64,000 nucleotides of DNA. Source: JAPLMW01 sp964619675. GTDB lineage: Bacteria > Planctomycetota > Phycisphaerae > Sedimentisphaerales > UBA12454. The stretch covers positions 1 to 64,000 of the forward strand of contig CAZUEO010000009.1 in NCBI GenBank assembly GCA_964619675.1, in the 5' to 3' direction. Positions 49,648 through 59,666 of the stretch are shown piece by piece (positions within the stretch are counted from its first letter, which is position 1; every line of letters begins with the position of its first letter). The notes under the pieces are model-generated. The model was not told the origin of the DNA. It worked only from the letters and a program-made list of their open reading frames with translations, and made no database searches. The translations under genes and the position numbers were made by a program.

Positions 49648-51639
49648 ATGAGCAGTGAACACGTTCCGCTTGCGAAGAAACAAATCGAACAGCTTGAAAA
49701 GCAAAACTGCCATTGCGGCAGCTGGAAGGATGTTCTTGTCAGCCCGGATTTTAAGCCTGAAACAATCAAAAATACGACATTTTCAGGTAAAATCCGGCTG
49801 GGCAAATTCGATAAACAAACTGCCTTTTACGGCGGCGTCAGCAAGCCGGCAGGCATTTACAACGCATATCTTCACAACTGCACCGTCGGTAATAACGTTT
49901 ATATTTCCAATGTATCAAATCACATAGCAAATTACGTTATAGAAGATGACTGCATAATTGACCATATCGACCTGCTCGCGGTTGAAGGCGAGACGACGTT
50001 CGGCAACGGGACAAAAGCGGTAGTCATAAACGAAGGCGGCGGCAGAGAGGTAACGATATTTGACGGCCTTACGGCTCAGATTGCATATATTATAGCGCTG
50101 CACAGGCACAGAACAAAGGTTCGCGAAAGAATCGAAAAGCTGACAGCACAATACGCTGAAAGCGTCAAATCCGACACAGGCGTAATAGGCAAAGGCGCCC
50201 ATCTTTCAAATTGCGGCACAATCAAGAACGTAAAAATCGGCCCTGCGGCAATTATCGGGAATGTAAGACGTCTTGAAAACGGCACTATAAAAAGCTGTGC
50301 TGAAGACCGGACTGAAGTCGGTGCAGGCGTAGTCGCAAAGGATTTCATCATCGCGGAAGGCGTAAAAATCAGCGAAAGCTCGATTATCTCGGACTGCTTT
50401 ATCGGCCAGGCAACAAAAATGACCAAGCAGTTCTCTGCGGAAAATTCGGTCTGTTTTGCCAACTGCGGTTTTCATCATGGCGAGATATGCTCGATTTTCG
50501 CAGGCCCCTATACGGTCAGCCATCACAAGTCCACTCTGCTCATCGCGGGACTGTTCAGTTTCTTTAACGCAGGCAGCGGAACAAACGAGAGCAACCATAT
50601 GTACAAGGTCGGCAGCGTTCATCAGGGCATATTCGAGCGCGGCTGTAAAATGACGAGCGATGGTTATGTTATGTATCCTGTGTGGATTGGCGCGTTTTCG
50701 GTTATACTGGGCAGGCATTATGCGCATCCGCAGACGGCTGATATACCATTTTCGTATCTCTTTGAAGAAAATGATAAAACTTTCGTCGTGCCCGGCATAA
50801 ATCTGCGAACCGTAGGAATAGTCCGTGATGGTGAAAAATGGCCTAAACGCGACGAAAGAAAAGCACCAAATAAAACCGATTTGATTATCTTCGATGTCCT
50901 AAGTCCTTACACCGTCCAGAAGATTATAAAAGGACTCGACCTGCTGCTCAACCTACAGCCTGCACAAACTTCTGCGTCAAACATAGTCGTCTGCAATAAC
51001 CTGCATTTCAGGACCTCGGCGCTTCAGAAAGGCATAGAATATTACTCGATTGCAATTAATAAATTCCTCGGTGACTGTCTGATAGAAAAACTGCAAAACT
51101 CACCGCTAAAATCGGCTGCGGACCTTAAAAAACTTATGGAATCTGCAGATACAAACGGTACGGAAAAATGGCTTGACCTTGCAGGCCTGCTGGCGCCGGA
51201 ACTGCGCGTGAATCAACTGCTCGACGATATCGAAAATGGGAAATTAGATACGCTCGAATCCATTGCCGACAGGTTCAAACGCCTTTATGAAAATTACAGC
51301 ACATTCAAATGGAACTGGGCAATTAAAAAAATCCGCAACATTATGAAAAATCAGCAGCATTCATCCGAAACTGAAAAAGTAATACAGATTATCAACGACT
51401 GGGCAAAGGCCTGTGAAAAATTGACCTTGCTAATCATAGACGATGCGGGCAAGGAATTTTCAGCCGAGCCGAGGCTCAGCTACGGCATCGACGGCGATGA
51501 AAAAACAAGGGACGCCGACTTCGATGCGGTAAGAGGTACTCTCGAAGGCAACAACTTAGTCCGAAAACTCAAACAACGAATCGAAACAACAAAGAAAACC
51601 GCAGAAGAAATGATAAATAAAGTCAAATCGCTTCGATAG
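49648..51639 (+). CDS. DUF4954 family protein, left-handed beta-helix type
   Basis: A 663-residue protein; the start at 49648 (MSSEHVPLAKKQIEQL) replaces a longer open frame that runs back through repeat sequence. Residues ~55-360 show hexapeptide-like, nucleotidyltransferase/acyltransferase-type beta-helix repeats (VGNNVYISNV, IGKGAHLSNCGTIKNVKIG, VGAGVVAKDFIIAEGVKI, GQATKMTKQF). Conserved segments FCHHGE-like FHHGEICSIFAGPYTVSHHKSTLLIAG are specific to the DUF4954 family. The C-terminal ~250 residues are helical. The biochemical role is unknown. Confidence 0.75.
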   Translation: MSSEHVPLAKKQIEQLEKQNCHCGSWKDVLVSPDFKPETIKNTTFSGKIRLGKFDKQTAFYGGVSKPAGIYNAYLHNCTVGNNVYISNVSNHIANYVIEDDCIIDHIDLLAVEGETTFGNGTKAVVINEGGGREVTIFDGLTAQIAYIIALHRHRTKVRERIEKLTAQYAESVKSDTGVIGKGAHLSNCGTIKNVKIGPAAIIGNVRRLENGTIKSCAEDRTEVGAGVVAKDFIIAEGVKISESSIISDCFIGQATKMTKQFSAENSVCFANCGFHHGEICSIFAGPYTVSHHKSTLLIAGLFSFFNAGSGTNESNHMYKVGSVHQGIFERGCKMTSDGYVMYPVWIGAFSVILGRHYAHPQTADIPFSYLFEENDKTFVVPGINLRTVGIVRDGEKWPKRDERKAPNKTDLIIFDVLSPYTVQKIIKGLDLLLNLQPAQTSASNIVVCNNLHFRTSALQKGIEYYSIAINKFLGDCLIEKLQNSPLKSAADLKKLMESADTNGTEKWLDLAGLLAPELRVNQLLDDIENGKLDTLESIADRFKRLYENYSTFKWNWAIKKIRNIMKNQQHSSETEKVIQIINDWAKACEKLTLLIIDDAGKEFSAEPRLSYGIDGDEKTRDADFDAVRGTLEGNNLVRKLKQRIETTKKTAEEMINKVKSLR

Positions 51640-51767
51640 AGGAAATAGTCGATTATTTTACAGTTGACTTTTCAGTAGAAATGCAGGAGAATACTTGCTG
51701 CCCGATTTCTCGGGGACAAGCTTCGTTAATAATGAAATCTGAACTATGAATACAAAGGAAAAGGCAA

Positions 51768-53399
51768 ATGTTTAACGGTATTTTTCGCGTTCCGCAGCCG
51801 GTTAACGAACCCTGTCTGCAATACGCCCCGTCCAGTCCGGAACGGGTGACGCTAAAGGCCAAGCTGAAAGAGATGCTGGGCGGGCAGGCAGAAGTGCCAA
51901 TAATAATCAACGGTAAAGAGATGCGCAGCGGTAAACTCGCAGATATGCGCTGTCCGCACGACCATCGGCATCTGCTTGGCAGGTATCACCAGGCCGATGC
52001 AGAGATTACAATCAAGGCTGTTGACGCTGCTCAAAAGGCCAAAAAGGAATGGGGTCGGATGCCGTGGGAATCGAGGGCGGTAGTACTGCTTAAGGCAGCG
52101 GAACTGCTGGCCGGCAAGTACCGCCAAACGCTCAACGCGGCCACGATGCTTAATACGAGTAAAACGCCCCACCAGGCGGAAATCGACTCCGCGTGCGAGC
52201 TGATAGACTTCTGGCGATTCAATCCTCATTTTATGGAAGAGGTTTACGGCGACCAGCCGATGTCCACAGCCGGCGTGCTGAATTATATGGAGCACCGGCC
52301 ACTGGACGGGTACGTTCTGGCAATATCGCCATTTAACTTTACGTCAATCGCGGGCAACCTGCCGACGGCACCTGCGCTGATGGGTAATACGGTGGTGTGG
52401 AAGCCTGCGTCGGCGTCAGTACTGCCCGCGTATTTTATTATGAAGATACTGGAAGAGGCGGGTATGCCGCCTGGGGTTATCAATATGGTGCCCGGGCCGG
52501 GTGCGGTCGTGGCCCCGCCTGCGTTGAATGACATCCGACTTGGCGGTATTCATTTTACCGGAAGCACATACGTGTTCTCGACTATCTGGCTGGCGATCGG
52601 CTCTGACATTCGCAAGTACGTCTCTTATCCGCGAATAGTGGGTGAGACCGGCGGCAAGAACTTTATATTCGTTCACGCAAGCTGCGATATCGAGGCAACA
52701 GCGACGGCAGCGGTGCGAGGCGCGTTCGAGTATCAAGGACAGAAATGCTCGGCGGCATCGAGAATGTACGTGCCCGATTCGATTTGGCCGAGACTTAAAG
52801 AACGAATGCTGGATATGATAGGCGATATCAGGATGGGCGACGTAACGGACTTTGGGAACTTTATGGGCGCGGTCATTGACAAAAAGTCCTTCGATACCAT
52901 TAATGATTATATCGAATCCGCCAGGGCTTCGACCGATATGGAAATTATAACCGGCGGCAAAAGCGACAGCTCAAAAGGGTATTTCATTGAGCCGACCGTC
53001 GTGGTAAGTAAAGACCCGAAATCAAAGCTGATGGTCGAGGAAATCTTCGGGCCGGTAATTACCATATACGTTTATCCCGAAGGCGAGTACGACAGGACAT
53101 TGGAGCTGTGCGACCAGACTTCGCCATACGCGCTGACAGGGTCGATATTCGCTTTGGACCGCAGCGCGATAGTCAAGGCGATGGATATTCTGCGCCACTC
53201 GGCAGGCAATTTTTACGTCAACGATAAGCCCACAGGCGCAATAGTATCGCAGCAACCATTCGGCGGTACGCGGGCATCGGGGACAAATGATAAGGCGGGC
53301 AGCTGGCTTAATCTTGAGCGATGGGTCTCGCCTCGCGCCATTAAAGAAACATTCCTGCCGTCGAGAGATTTCCGGTATCCGTATATGGAAAAAGAGTAA
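51768..53399 (+). CDS. L-glutamate gamma-semialdehyde (P5C) dehydrogenase
   Basis: NAD-dependent aldehyde dehydrogenase that completes proline degradation to glutamate. It has 543 residues, matching the stand-alone type seen in eukaryotes and Bacteroidetes (no PutA fusion). Motifs: PFNFTSIAGNLPTAPALMGN (about 184-203), VWKPAS, GETGGKNF (catalytic Glu) and FEYQGQKCSAASR (catalytic Cys). A GTNDK-containing C-terminus completes it. AAGGAAAAGG lies just before the ATG. By eye its codons look more GC-rich than its neighbours. Confidence 0.92.
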   Translation: MFNGIFRVPQPVNEPCLQYAPSSPERVTLKAKLKEMLGGQAEVPIIINGKEMRSGKLADMRCPHDHRHLLGRYHQADAEITIKAVDAAQKAKKEWGRMPWESRAVVLLKAAELLAGKYRQTLNAATMLNTSKTPHQAEIDSACELIDFWRFNPHFMEEVYGDQPMSTAGVLNYMEHRPLDGYVLAISPFNFTSIAGNLPTAPALMGNTVVWKPASASVLPAYFIMKILEEAGMPPGVINMVPGPGAVVAPPALNDIRLGGIHFTGSTYVFSTIWLAIGSDIRKYVSYPRIVGETGGKNFIFVHASCDIEATATAAVRGAFEYQGQKCSAASRMYVPDSIWPRLKERMLDMIGDIRMGDVTDFGNFMGAVIDKKSFDTINDYIESARASTDMEIITGGKSDSSKGYFIEPTVVVSKDPKSKLMVEEIFGPVITIYVYPEGEYDRTLELCDQTSPYALTGSIFALDRSAIVKAMDILRHSAGNFYVNDKPTGAIVSQQPFGGTRASGTNDKAGSWLNLERWVSPRAIKETFLPSRDFRYPYMEKE

Positions 53400-53510
53400 G
53401 GCATTGCGCCGCCGTGCCGGCGGCGGCTAAACAAACTAAATATCAAATAACCGTCCGCCAAAGGCGGACTCCACAATTTTGCATTTTACATTTTGATTTT
53501 TAATTTTCTT

Positions 53511-54398
53511 TTAGTATCTGTCGATAGGCAGTGAAAGGGTTTGCGGGCGGGTCAGGTCGATGAAACTGCCCTTTTGCGCCTTCCTTAACTGGACTGTTCC
53601 CAGCTCCTGATAAGTGTTGTAGAGTAATGTCAGCTTTTCCTCGTCTTTAGCTTCGAGATGTCTGGCCCAGGTGCCTTTTTCTGCTCCCCATTTTATCTCC
53701 GTACTGTCTTTGGCGTAAAACACTATATGAGGCTGTGAATTGCTTCTCCTTCCGTTGAAATTGCTCATATCTATCGATTTTATCTCGGCAAGGAGAGGTT
53801 TATCAGGCGCAACCTGACTATCCATTTTTTCCAAAAGCGTCAGCAGTTCAACGGCAGCAGCGACATCGTCCCTTTGCCATTTGGCGCCGACGTTACGCCA
53901 GCTCAAAAGATAGCCCGGCACACCCGTAATTTCGACAATCGGCAGTTTGCTTAGCGGAACGTAATCGAGGACGACAAGTTCACTATCCAGATAAAATTGC
54001 TGGCGATGGTCCTTTACAAGCCCGACAGGTTTTCTGTATCTTGCACTTACAATTATCGCCTGGTTGCCTACCCTGACCCTGACATTGTCGAGCCAGGCAA
54101 GGGTAGCAATATTTTCCCCTATCTTCATAGCAGCATCATCGGTCAGCCTGACCGGTGATTTACCTGCCGTTGATTCTATCTTTTCTTTAAGCTCGCTGTC
54201 CGCCCAGTCGGGAAAGTCAACAAGCTGGATAGGTACTGTTTTTTCGCTGAGGTTAAGATTGCTCTTTACATACCTGTTTAGAAATACAAAACCTACGCCG
54301 GCGGCCACAAATACCGCTATGAAGACAAACACTACAGCCGTTGTGCGTATGGCTGCAAAACGCTGCTTTTTCCCCGTTTTTGTAAGTTTCTTAAACAT
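53511..54398 (-). CDS. ftsQ: FtsQ/DivIB-type cell division protein
   Basis: A 295-residue bitopic membrane protein: basic cytosolic N-terminus, one membrane helix (about 17-42), then a POTRA-like periplasmic part (SELKEKIESTAGKSPVRL ... IATLAWLDNVRVRVG) and a beta-rich FtsQ C-domain. Sequence identity to known FtsQ is weak; the call rests on topology, POTRA-like layout and location after murC-murB-ddl, its usual place. It bridges early and late division proteins. It overlaps the ddl stop by one base. Confidence 0.75.
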   Translation of the reverse strand: MFKKLTKTGKKQRFAAIRTTAVVFVFIAVFVAAGVGFVFLNRYVKSNLNLSEKTVPIQLVDFPDWADSELKEKIESTAGKSPVRLTDDAAMKIGENIATLAWLDNVRVRVGNQAIIVSARYRKPVGLVKDHRQQFYLDSELVVLDYVPLSKLPIVEITGVPGYLLSWRNVGAKWQRDDVAAAVELLTLLEKMDSQVAPDKPLLAEIKSIDMSNFNGRRSNSQPHIVFYAKDSTEIKWGAEKGTWARHLEAKDEEKLTLLYNTYQELGTVQLRKAQKGSFIDLTRPQTLSLPIDRY

Positions 54399-55342
54399 CA
54401 GTTAGCCGCCTTCTTAATCGCTGATTTAATTATTCTCAAACACAACTGACTCATATCAATGCCCGCTCTGGCAGCAGCTTTGGGCAGGAGCGAATGCATC
54501 GTAAAACCAGGGATGGTATTTATCTCAATTACATAAGGTATATTATCCCGCCCAAGTATCATATCAACCCTGCCGAAATCTCTGCAGCCAAGCGCATTAA
54601 AACTCTTCAGGGCAACATCATTTATTCTCTGTAAAGTTTGTTTATCGGTAATAGTATCAAATAAAAATTGTGTGGTATCATCGTTATATTTCGCATCATA
54701 ATCATAAAACTGACGAGCTGTTTTAATCTCGATAACAGGCATCGCCGTATTTTCCAGGATTCCAACGGTAATTTCCCTTCCTGTTATAAATTTTTCGAGC
54801 ATACAATCGCCAAACTGCTCGACGCATTTTTCAGCGGCGTTTTTTGCGTCGCCGGCGCCCTCGACAATCTGAATGCCGACACTGCTGCCCTGCCTGACGG
54901 GCTTTATTACGAACTTCGGCCCTATTTTTTCAAGCTTTGGGTCGATAGTATTCAGTTGTGCGGAATTTCCGATTTCGATATCATCTGCTACGGGCAATTT
55001 TGCCTGCCGCAGAGCCTTTTTGCAGGCGATTTTATCAAATGCCAGCCTGCTTGACTTCGAATCACAGCCTGTAAAAACAAGTTTTCTTTTTTCACATATT
55101 TCCTGCATATCCCCGCCTTCGCCAAACTGGCCGTGAAAAGCGAGAAAAAAAACGTTTATGCTTCTGTCATCGAGAATTTCAGGGCTTTGCGGCTGATAAT
55201 CCTGCCGGATAACCTCTAATAATTTCGTTTTTTCGAGGGCATCTGCAATACATTTTCCGCTCTGAAGACTAATCTGCCGCTCCTGGCCGACAGCACCCAT
55301 TAAAACAGCAACTTTTAATCCGGACGGTATTGTTTGGGTCAT
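54398..55342 (-). CDS. ddl: D-alanine--D-alanine ligase
   Basis: ATP-grasp ligase that makes the D-Ala-D-Ala dipeptide of peptidoglycan. It has 314 residues. VAVLMGAVGQERQISLQSG is the N-terminal loop. VIKPVRQGSSVGIQIV (about 142-157) and CMLEKFITGREITVGIL follow, and the Mg-binding end is GRVDMILGRDNIPYVIEINTIPGFT (about 257-281). It sits in the operon murC-murB-ddl-ftsQ. Confidence 0.96.
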   Translation of the reverse strand: MTQTIPSGLKVAVLMGAVGQERQISLQSGKCIADALEKTKLLEVIRQDYQPQSPEILDDRSINVFFLAFHGQFGEGGDMQEICEKRKLVFTGCDSKSSRLAFDKIACKKALRQAKLPVADDIEIGNSAQLNTIDPKLEKIGPKFVIKPVRQGSSVGIQIVEGAGDAKNAAEKCVEQFGDCMLEKFITGREITVGILENTAMPVIEIKTARQFYDYDAKYNDDTTQFLFDTITDKQTLQRINDVALKSFNALGCRDFGRVDMILGRDNIPYVIEINTIPGFTMHSLLPKAAARAGIDMSQLCLRIIKSAIKKAAN

Positions 55343-55403
55343 TTGAATTTAGATAATTCGGATTTGTTTCGAATTTCGGATTTCGTGCTTCGGATTTTCT
55401 TAT

Positions 55404-56282
55404 TCACCAGATTTCAATTTCAAGCTCAAGCTCAACGTCAAATTTTTCTTTAACTTTTTCCCTGATTTTTTCGATAAGCGCGACTACATCGCCGCTTTTG
55501 CAGCCATCACCAGCGATGATGAAGTTTGCGTGTTTTTCGCTGACAACGGCGCCGCCGATTTTAGCGCCCTTCAGACCGGCCCTATCTATCATCGCTCCTG
55601 CGCTCATACCGCGAGAATTCTTGAAGATACAGCCTGCGTTTTTAGTATTCAAAGGCTGTGTGTTTTTCTTGTAAATCCACACTTCCTTCAAGGTTTTCAG
55701 GAGCTGCTGCGAATCCGATTCGTAGAGCCTGATTTTCGCGCCGAGAATAAATTTTGCGGTAATATTGGTGCTTCTGTAATCGAAGGAAAGTTCCGGTTTT
55801 TCCCTTTCAAAGATTTTCCCATCGCCGTCCATAAGCGTAACAGATTCGACAGCGGAGCCGAAGTCGCCAAAGTTTCCGCCTGCGTTCATTTTTACCGCCC
55901 CGCCAATCGAGCCGGGTATTCCGGCAAGCATTTCAATGCCGCCAAGCCCTTTTCTTACACAATCAAGCACAAGTTTATTTAAGTCCGCTCCCGCGCCGGC
56001 AGTCAGTAAGTTGCCGTTGAATTCAACGGCGGCAAAATCGCTGCCGCTCAGCCTGACTACGGCACCTTTGACACCCTCGTCCCGCACAAGCAGATTAGAA
56101 CCAAAGCCAAGCACATGAACCGGCAGATTGTTTTCATAGCAGCGTCTGATAACATCAGCCAACTGGTCCACATTTTGCGGCTGAATGAGATAATCGGCAT
56201 TTCCGCCCAGGCCAAACCAAGTGTTTTTGCCCAGCGGGTAATCCTTCTCAACTATTTTTTCCAAGCCATTGAATATATTCAT
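55404..56282 (-). CDS. murB: UDP-N-acetylenolpyruvoylglucosamine reductase
   Basis: FAD/NADPH enzyme that reduces UDP-GlcNAc-enolpyruvate to UDP-MurNAc. It has 292 residues. The FAD-binding domain has PLGKNTWFGLGGNADYLI (about 16-33) and HVLGFGSNLLVRD. Then comes GIPGSIGGAVKMNAGGNFGD (about 117-136). The catalytic Ser and Arg region is GCIFKNSRGMSAGAMIDRAGLKG, and a Glu follows in VSEKHANFI. Its start overlaps the murC end by 35 bases. Confidence 0.95.
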   Translation of the reverse strand: MNIFNGLEKIVEKDYPLGKNTWFGLGGNADYLIQPQNVDQLADVIRRCYENNLPVHVLGFGSNLLVRDEGVKGAVVRLSGSDFAAVEFNGNLLTAGAGADLNKLVLDCVRKGLGGIEMLAGIPGSIGGAVKMNAGGNFGDFGSAVESVTLMDGDGKIFEREKPELSFDYRSTNITAKFILGAKIRLYESDSQQLLKTLKEVWIYKKNTQPLNTKNAGCIFKNSRGMSAGAMIDRAGLKGAKIGGAVVSEKHANFIIAGDGCKSGDVVALIEKIREKVKEKFDVELELEIEIW

Positions 56283-57720
56283 CTGTCACCTTCCAGACGT
56301 TTCCGGCGCCCATACTAATCAGGATATCGCCGGATTTTACATTACTTTTAAGGAAATCGCAAATTTTTTCAAATGAGTCGATAAATACAGCCTGGCTGCC
56401 CTTTTGCTTTATCGCATCTGCGAGCATTTGCGAGTTGACTTCGCCCTTACTTTTCTCGGTGTCCCTGACAAAGTAGATTTCCGGCACAATAGTCATATCG
56501 GCAAGTTTGAAGCTCTCGGCAAAATCCTTCAGCAGAAATCTGGTTCTGCTGTACTGGTGCGGCTGAAAAACGCAGAATATTTTCTTATCGCCGTATCTCT
56601 GCCTGACGGCTTTAAGGCTGGCCTTTATCTCCGTCGGGTGATGAGCGTAATCATCGAGAACAATAACACCGTTGATTTGGGTTTTTTTCATAACCCGCCT
56701 GTCCATACCTTCGAAACCGCCGAGACTGTCAATAACTTCTTTTGCATCAAGTCCGAGCGCCTGCGTACAGGCCAGCACAGCAAGTGCATTTCTTACATTA
56801 TGCTCGCCTGCCAGCCTGATTCTCGCTCTGCCGAGCATATCGCTGCGATAGAAACAACCAAACTGTGTAAAATCAGGCGTATATTCAATATTTCGAGCTG
56901 AAATAGCCGCCCCTTCTATGATTCCGAAAGTCAGCAGTTCTCTCTTGTCGCCTAAACCTGCAATGATTTTTGCGACATTCGCATCCTGCACACCTGCAAC
57001 AAGGATTCCATCCTGAGAAATATTCGACGCAAAATCGGCAAAGGCCTGCACAATTTCATCAATGCCGCAGTAGTAATCGAGGTGGTCCTGCTCGATATTC
57101 AGGATGGCACCGATTTTCGGATGCAGATTGAGGAAACTCCTGTCGTATTCGCACGCTTCAGCGACAAAAATATCGCTGCCGCCGATGCCGGAGGACGTGC
57201 CGAATTGCAGAATGTCGGCGCCAATTACGAAGTTAGGCTCGATGCCGAGCTTTTTTAAAACAAAAATGAGCCAGCCGCAGGTAGTGCTTTTTCCATGAGT
57301 GCCTGCAATTGCAATTCCTTTGTATCTGTCTAAAACCAGGCCAAGCATCTGAGCATATTTGTAAACCATTATTTTTCTCTGCCGAGCGGCTTGCAGCTCA
57401 GGATTATCATCTGCTACAGCAGCCGAGACAATTACGCCATCCAGCTTTTCAGGCAGGTTATCGGTACTGTGCCCAACAATAACTTTTGCTCCGCTATTTG
57501 AAAGCCGGTCGGTAAGCGATGAGCTTTGCATATCCGAGCCGGTGATAATTGCCTTTTCCTTCATCAGCACTGCAGCCAGAGCGCTTGTACCGACACCACC
57601 GATGCCAATAAAATGATACCGCTTATTTTCAGCCGGTGATTTTACCGCCATATTTCTTCTACCTATCGGCACAAAATACTGATGAGCGCTTTTCACAGGC
57701 TTGTAGTCAGTTATCTTCAC
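56248..57720 (-). CDS. murC: UDP-N-acetylmuramate--L-alanine ligase
   Basis: ATP-dependent ligase that adds the first stem amino acid to UDP-MurNAc. It has 490 residues from the GTG at 57720, preceded by a GGAG at good spacing; the ATG at 57651 (MAVKSPAENKRYHFIG) is an alternative without a good ribosome site. Rossmann IGIGGVGTSALAAVL, the ATP loop IAGTHGKSTTCGWL (about 117-130), NIEQDHLDYY, GEHNVRNALA and DDYAHHPTEIKASL are clear. It heads the minus-strand operon murC-murB-ddl-ftsQ. Confidence 0.96.
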   Translation of the reverse strand: MKITDYKPVKSAHQYFVPIGRRNMAVKSPAENKRYHFIGIGGVGTSALAAVLMKEKAIITGSDMQSSSLTDRLSNSGAKVIVGHSTDNLPEKLDGVIVSAAVADDNPELQAARQRKIMVYKYAQMLGLVLDRYKGIAIAGTHGKSTTCGWLIFVLKKLGIEPNFVIGADILQFGTSSGIGGSDIFVAEACEYDRSFLNLHPKIGAILNIEQDHLDYYCGIDEIVQAFADFASNISQDGILVAGVQDANVAKIIAGLGDKRELLTFGIIEGAAISARNIEYTPDFTQFGCFYRSDMLGRARIRLAGEHNVRNALAVLACTQALGLDAKEVIDSLGGFEGMDRRVMKKTQINGVIVLDDYAHHPTEIKASLKAVRQRYGDKKIFCVFQPHQYSRTRFLLKDFAESFKLADMTIVPEIYFVRDTEKSKGEVNSQMLADAIKQKGSQAVFIDSFEKICDFLKSNVKSGDILISMGAGNVWKVTDEYIQWLGKNS

Positions 57721-57786
57721 AGCAGTCTCCGTTTTCCATCAGCTTTTTAGACTTCATTTATAGCCTTAAAATCCGTATTTGCAATA

Positions 57787-57822
57787 AAAAAAAGCCCCCG
57801 TACGCGGTACGGGGGCTTTTGT
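57787..57822 (-). terminator. strong terminator after the DUF11 lipoprotein
   Basis: A perfect 14-base stem (arms 57790-57803 and 57807-57820, core GCCCCCGTAC) has a three-base loop. On the minus strand it is followed by a run of eight T, about 20 bases after the lipoprotein stop. The T tail at the other end may let it work in both directions. It separates the lipoprotein from murC. Confidence 0.9.
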
Positions 57823-57841
57823 ATGTGAGCTTTGGAGCCGC

Positions 57842-59428
57842 TTATTCGTATAATCGTGTGGCCTCAGTCTCTTCAACGTCCCTGTCGAGCTGGTCATTTC
57901 TCATTGTCGCCTTGAAACGGATATCCCCGGCAGCTTTGGCTTTAACAGTAACTTCCCATACCGCTCTCGACCTTGCCGCAAGCGAAGGCAGCGGAGCAAA
58001 GGTAATTGTATCGCCGGCTAACGTGCCCTGCGTTGCACCGGCACTGCTTACATATTCCATTTGCGGCTCAAGCATTGCCTTGACAGCAATATTGGTGCCC
58101 ACGGCAGAGCCCTGGTTTGTAACCATAATTCTGTAGGTTGTTTTATTACCAATCCTTACAGGGTCTGTCAGGTCGACAACCTCAAGCAGCACGGCAGGCA
58201 CACCTCTGACTTCAGTTTGTGTGGTAGCAGTAACCGCATCGGCACAGACTGCTGAAGCCTTTACGGTATCAACTACTGTTCCGATATTTTTCGGCATATA
58301 CGTAACCGAGGTCTTGGCGGTAGCTCCGGGATTGAGACTGGCGACCTTCCACATAACCTTATTCTGTACGAGCACGCCGCCCTGGCTTGCCCTGACAAAA
58401 GTAGCTGCCGCAGGAATTTCATCTTCTATAATGGTACTAACAGCGGGCCAGTCGCCCGTGTTGGTCACAGAGATTTCGTAAGTAACCTCTCTGTCGATAT
58501 ATTGGGTTTCAGGGCCTGTTTTTGTTATACTCAATTTTGGCTGCCTGACGGCGGTTGTTACAATAGATGATTGAACATTTATACCCCCATCGGCAACAGC
58601 AACGGCATTATTAGTATATGTGCCGCTCCTTTGAGCCCTGGCGACAACCGAGATATTTCGAGCGGTGCCGGCAGCGAGAGTGCCGATAGGCGCTTCAATC
58701 CTGCTGGCGCCCTGAGCGGTTACAAGACCGCTGGGAAGCTGGTCAACAACCCTGACGTTATTAGCAGGGCCTGTGCCGGTGTTTTCAACTCTTATGGTGT
58801 AACTAATCGTATCGCATATCGATATCTCTGCAGGAGCGGTTTTCGTAACAACGATAATCGGCTGAACACTTACAGCCTGCAGGCAAACCGGCATCTTATA
58901 GGTAACATCCGCACAGTTCTGGACGACCCCGCTGGCGGTGGCAATTGCAATACCGGTGATTTCCTTCGTTTCTCTTGGTGCTACGCTGGGAAATACCCAG
59001 ATAAGCTTATTGCCCTGAACAGTTGCCGGCGGATTTGAACTCCTATGCTGGAAATTGCTGACGAGCGTATCCGTTACGACAACATCAGCCAGTGCAGAAT
59101 CGGTCTGGTTCGTAACCCTTATTTGATATTCGAATTCCGCGCCTGTCTGTACCTGCGAGGGCATACACTTTTCAAGCTTTACAACACCGCAGTCTCCGCA
59201 GGGATAAATTCTTGTCGCACAATTGGGAACAGGCGCCGGCTTGGGACAAGGCGGTTCACACTCTTCCGGCAGCGGCATAGGCGCCGAACGACAGTTCTGG
59301 TCCCACATAAACTTTGCTGCCGGATCCGCAGGTTTCTGACCCTGCATACCCATCCACGTCTCACAGCTATAGCAGCCCCCAGCTACGACTAAACAGGCAA
59401 GTAATAATGTCAATAAAACCTTCTTCAT
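57842..59428 (-). CDS. DUF11-repeat lipoprotein, OmcB-like
   Basis: A 528-residue exported protein. The lipoprotein signal is MKKVLLTLLLACLVVAGGC with the lipobox Cys at residue 19. The start at 59428 is chosen because AAGGAGG abuts the earlier ATG at 59434 but is six bases from this one. A Cys- and Pro-rich segment follows (about 19-85). Four DUF11-type beta repeats then run to the C-terminus, each with a TYxIxVTNxG-like strand. The layout recalls chlamydial OmcB, a cysteine-rich outer envelope protein, so an envelope structural role is likely. Confidence 0.8.
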   Translation of the reverse strand: MKKVLLTLLLACLVVAGGCYSCETWMGMQGQKPADPAAKFMWDQNCRSAPMPLPEECEPPCPKPAPVPNCATRIYPCGDCGVVKLEKCMPSQVQTGAEFEYQIRVTNQTDSALADVVVTDTLVSNFQHRSSNPPATVQGNKLIWVFPSVAPRETKEITGIAIATASGVVQNCADVTYKMPVCLQAVSVQPIIVVTKTAPAEISICDTISYTIRVENTGTGPANNVRVVDQLPSGLVTAQGASRIEAPIGTLAAGTARNISVVARAQRSGTYTNNAVAVADGGINVQSSIVTTAVRQPKLSITKTGPETQYIDREVTYEISVTNTGDWPAVSTIIEDEIPAAATFVRASQGGVLVQNKVMWKVASLNPGATAKTSVTYMPKNIGTVVDTVKASAVCADAVTATTQTEVRGVPAVLLEVVDLTDPVRIGNKTTYRIMVTNQGSAVGTNIAVKAMLEPQMEYVSSAGATQGTLAGDTITFAPLPSLAARSRAVWEVTVKAKAAGDIRFKATMRNDQLDRDVEETEATRLYE

Positions 59429-59479
59429 AACCATCCTCCTTCAAAGGATATTCTCAAAAGGATATTCTCGTAAAGTAGT

Positions 59480-59485
59480 ATTATA
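59480..59485 (-). promoter_or_regulatory. extended -10 of the DUF11 lipoprotein gene
   Basis: On the minus strand TG-T-TATAAT (TATAAT at plus 59480-59485) forms an extended -10 with no clear -35. The leader to the start at 59428 is about 45 bases and contains AAGGAGG. Confidence 0.5.
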
Positions 59486-59602
59486 ACACCTATAAGCAGA
59501 GTAATAAAGTACTTTTTCAAGAAAAATTACCTATTTTGACAAAAAGTCTTGTTCTACCGCAATATTGGGTCTAAAAAATCTTCAATTTACTGCTTTATAA
59601 TT

Positions 59603-59631
59603 TTGACGATTTTGGGCAGAAGGGCTATAAT
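59603..59631 (+). promoter_or_regulatory. promoter of rmuC
   Basis: TTGACG (59603-59608), 17 bases, then TATAAT (59626-59631). The leader is about 30 bases. No clear Shine-Dalgarno precedes the ATG. Confidence 0.6.
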
Positions 59632-59666
59632 TTCAAAAAAATTGAACTTGTCGGGAAACTGGTAGA

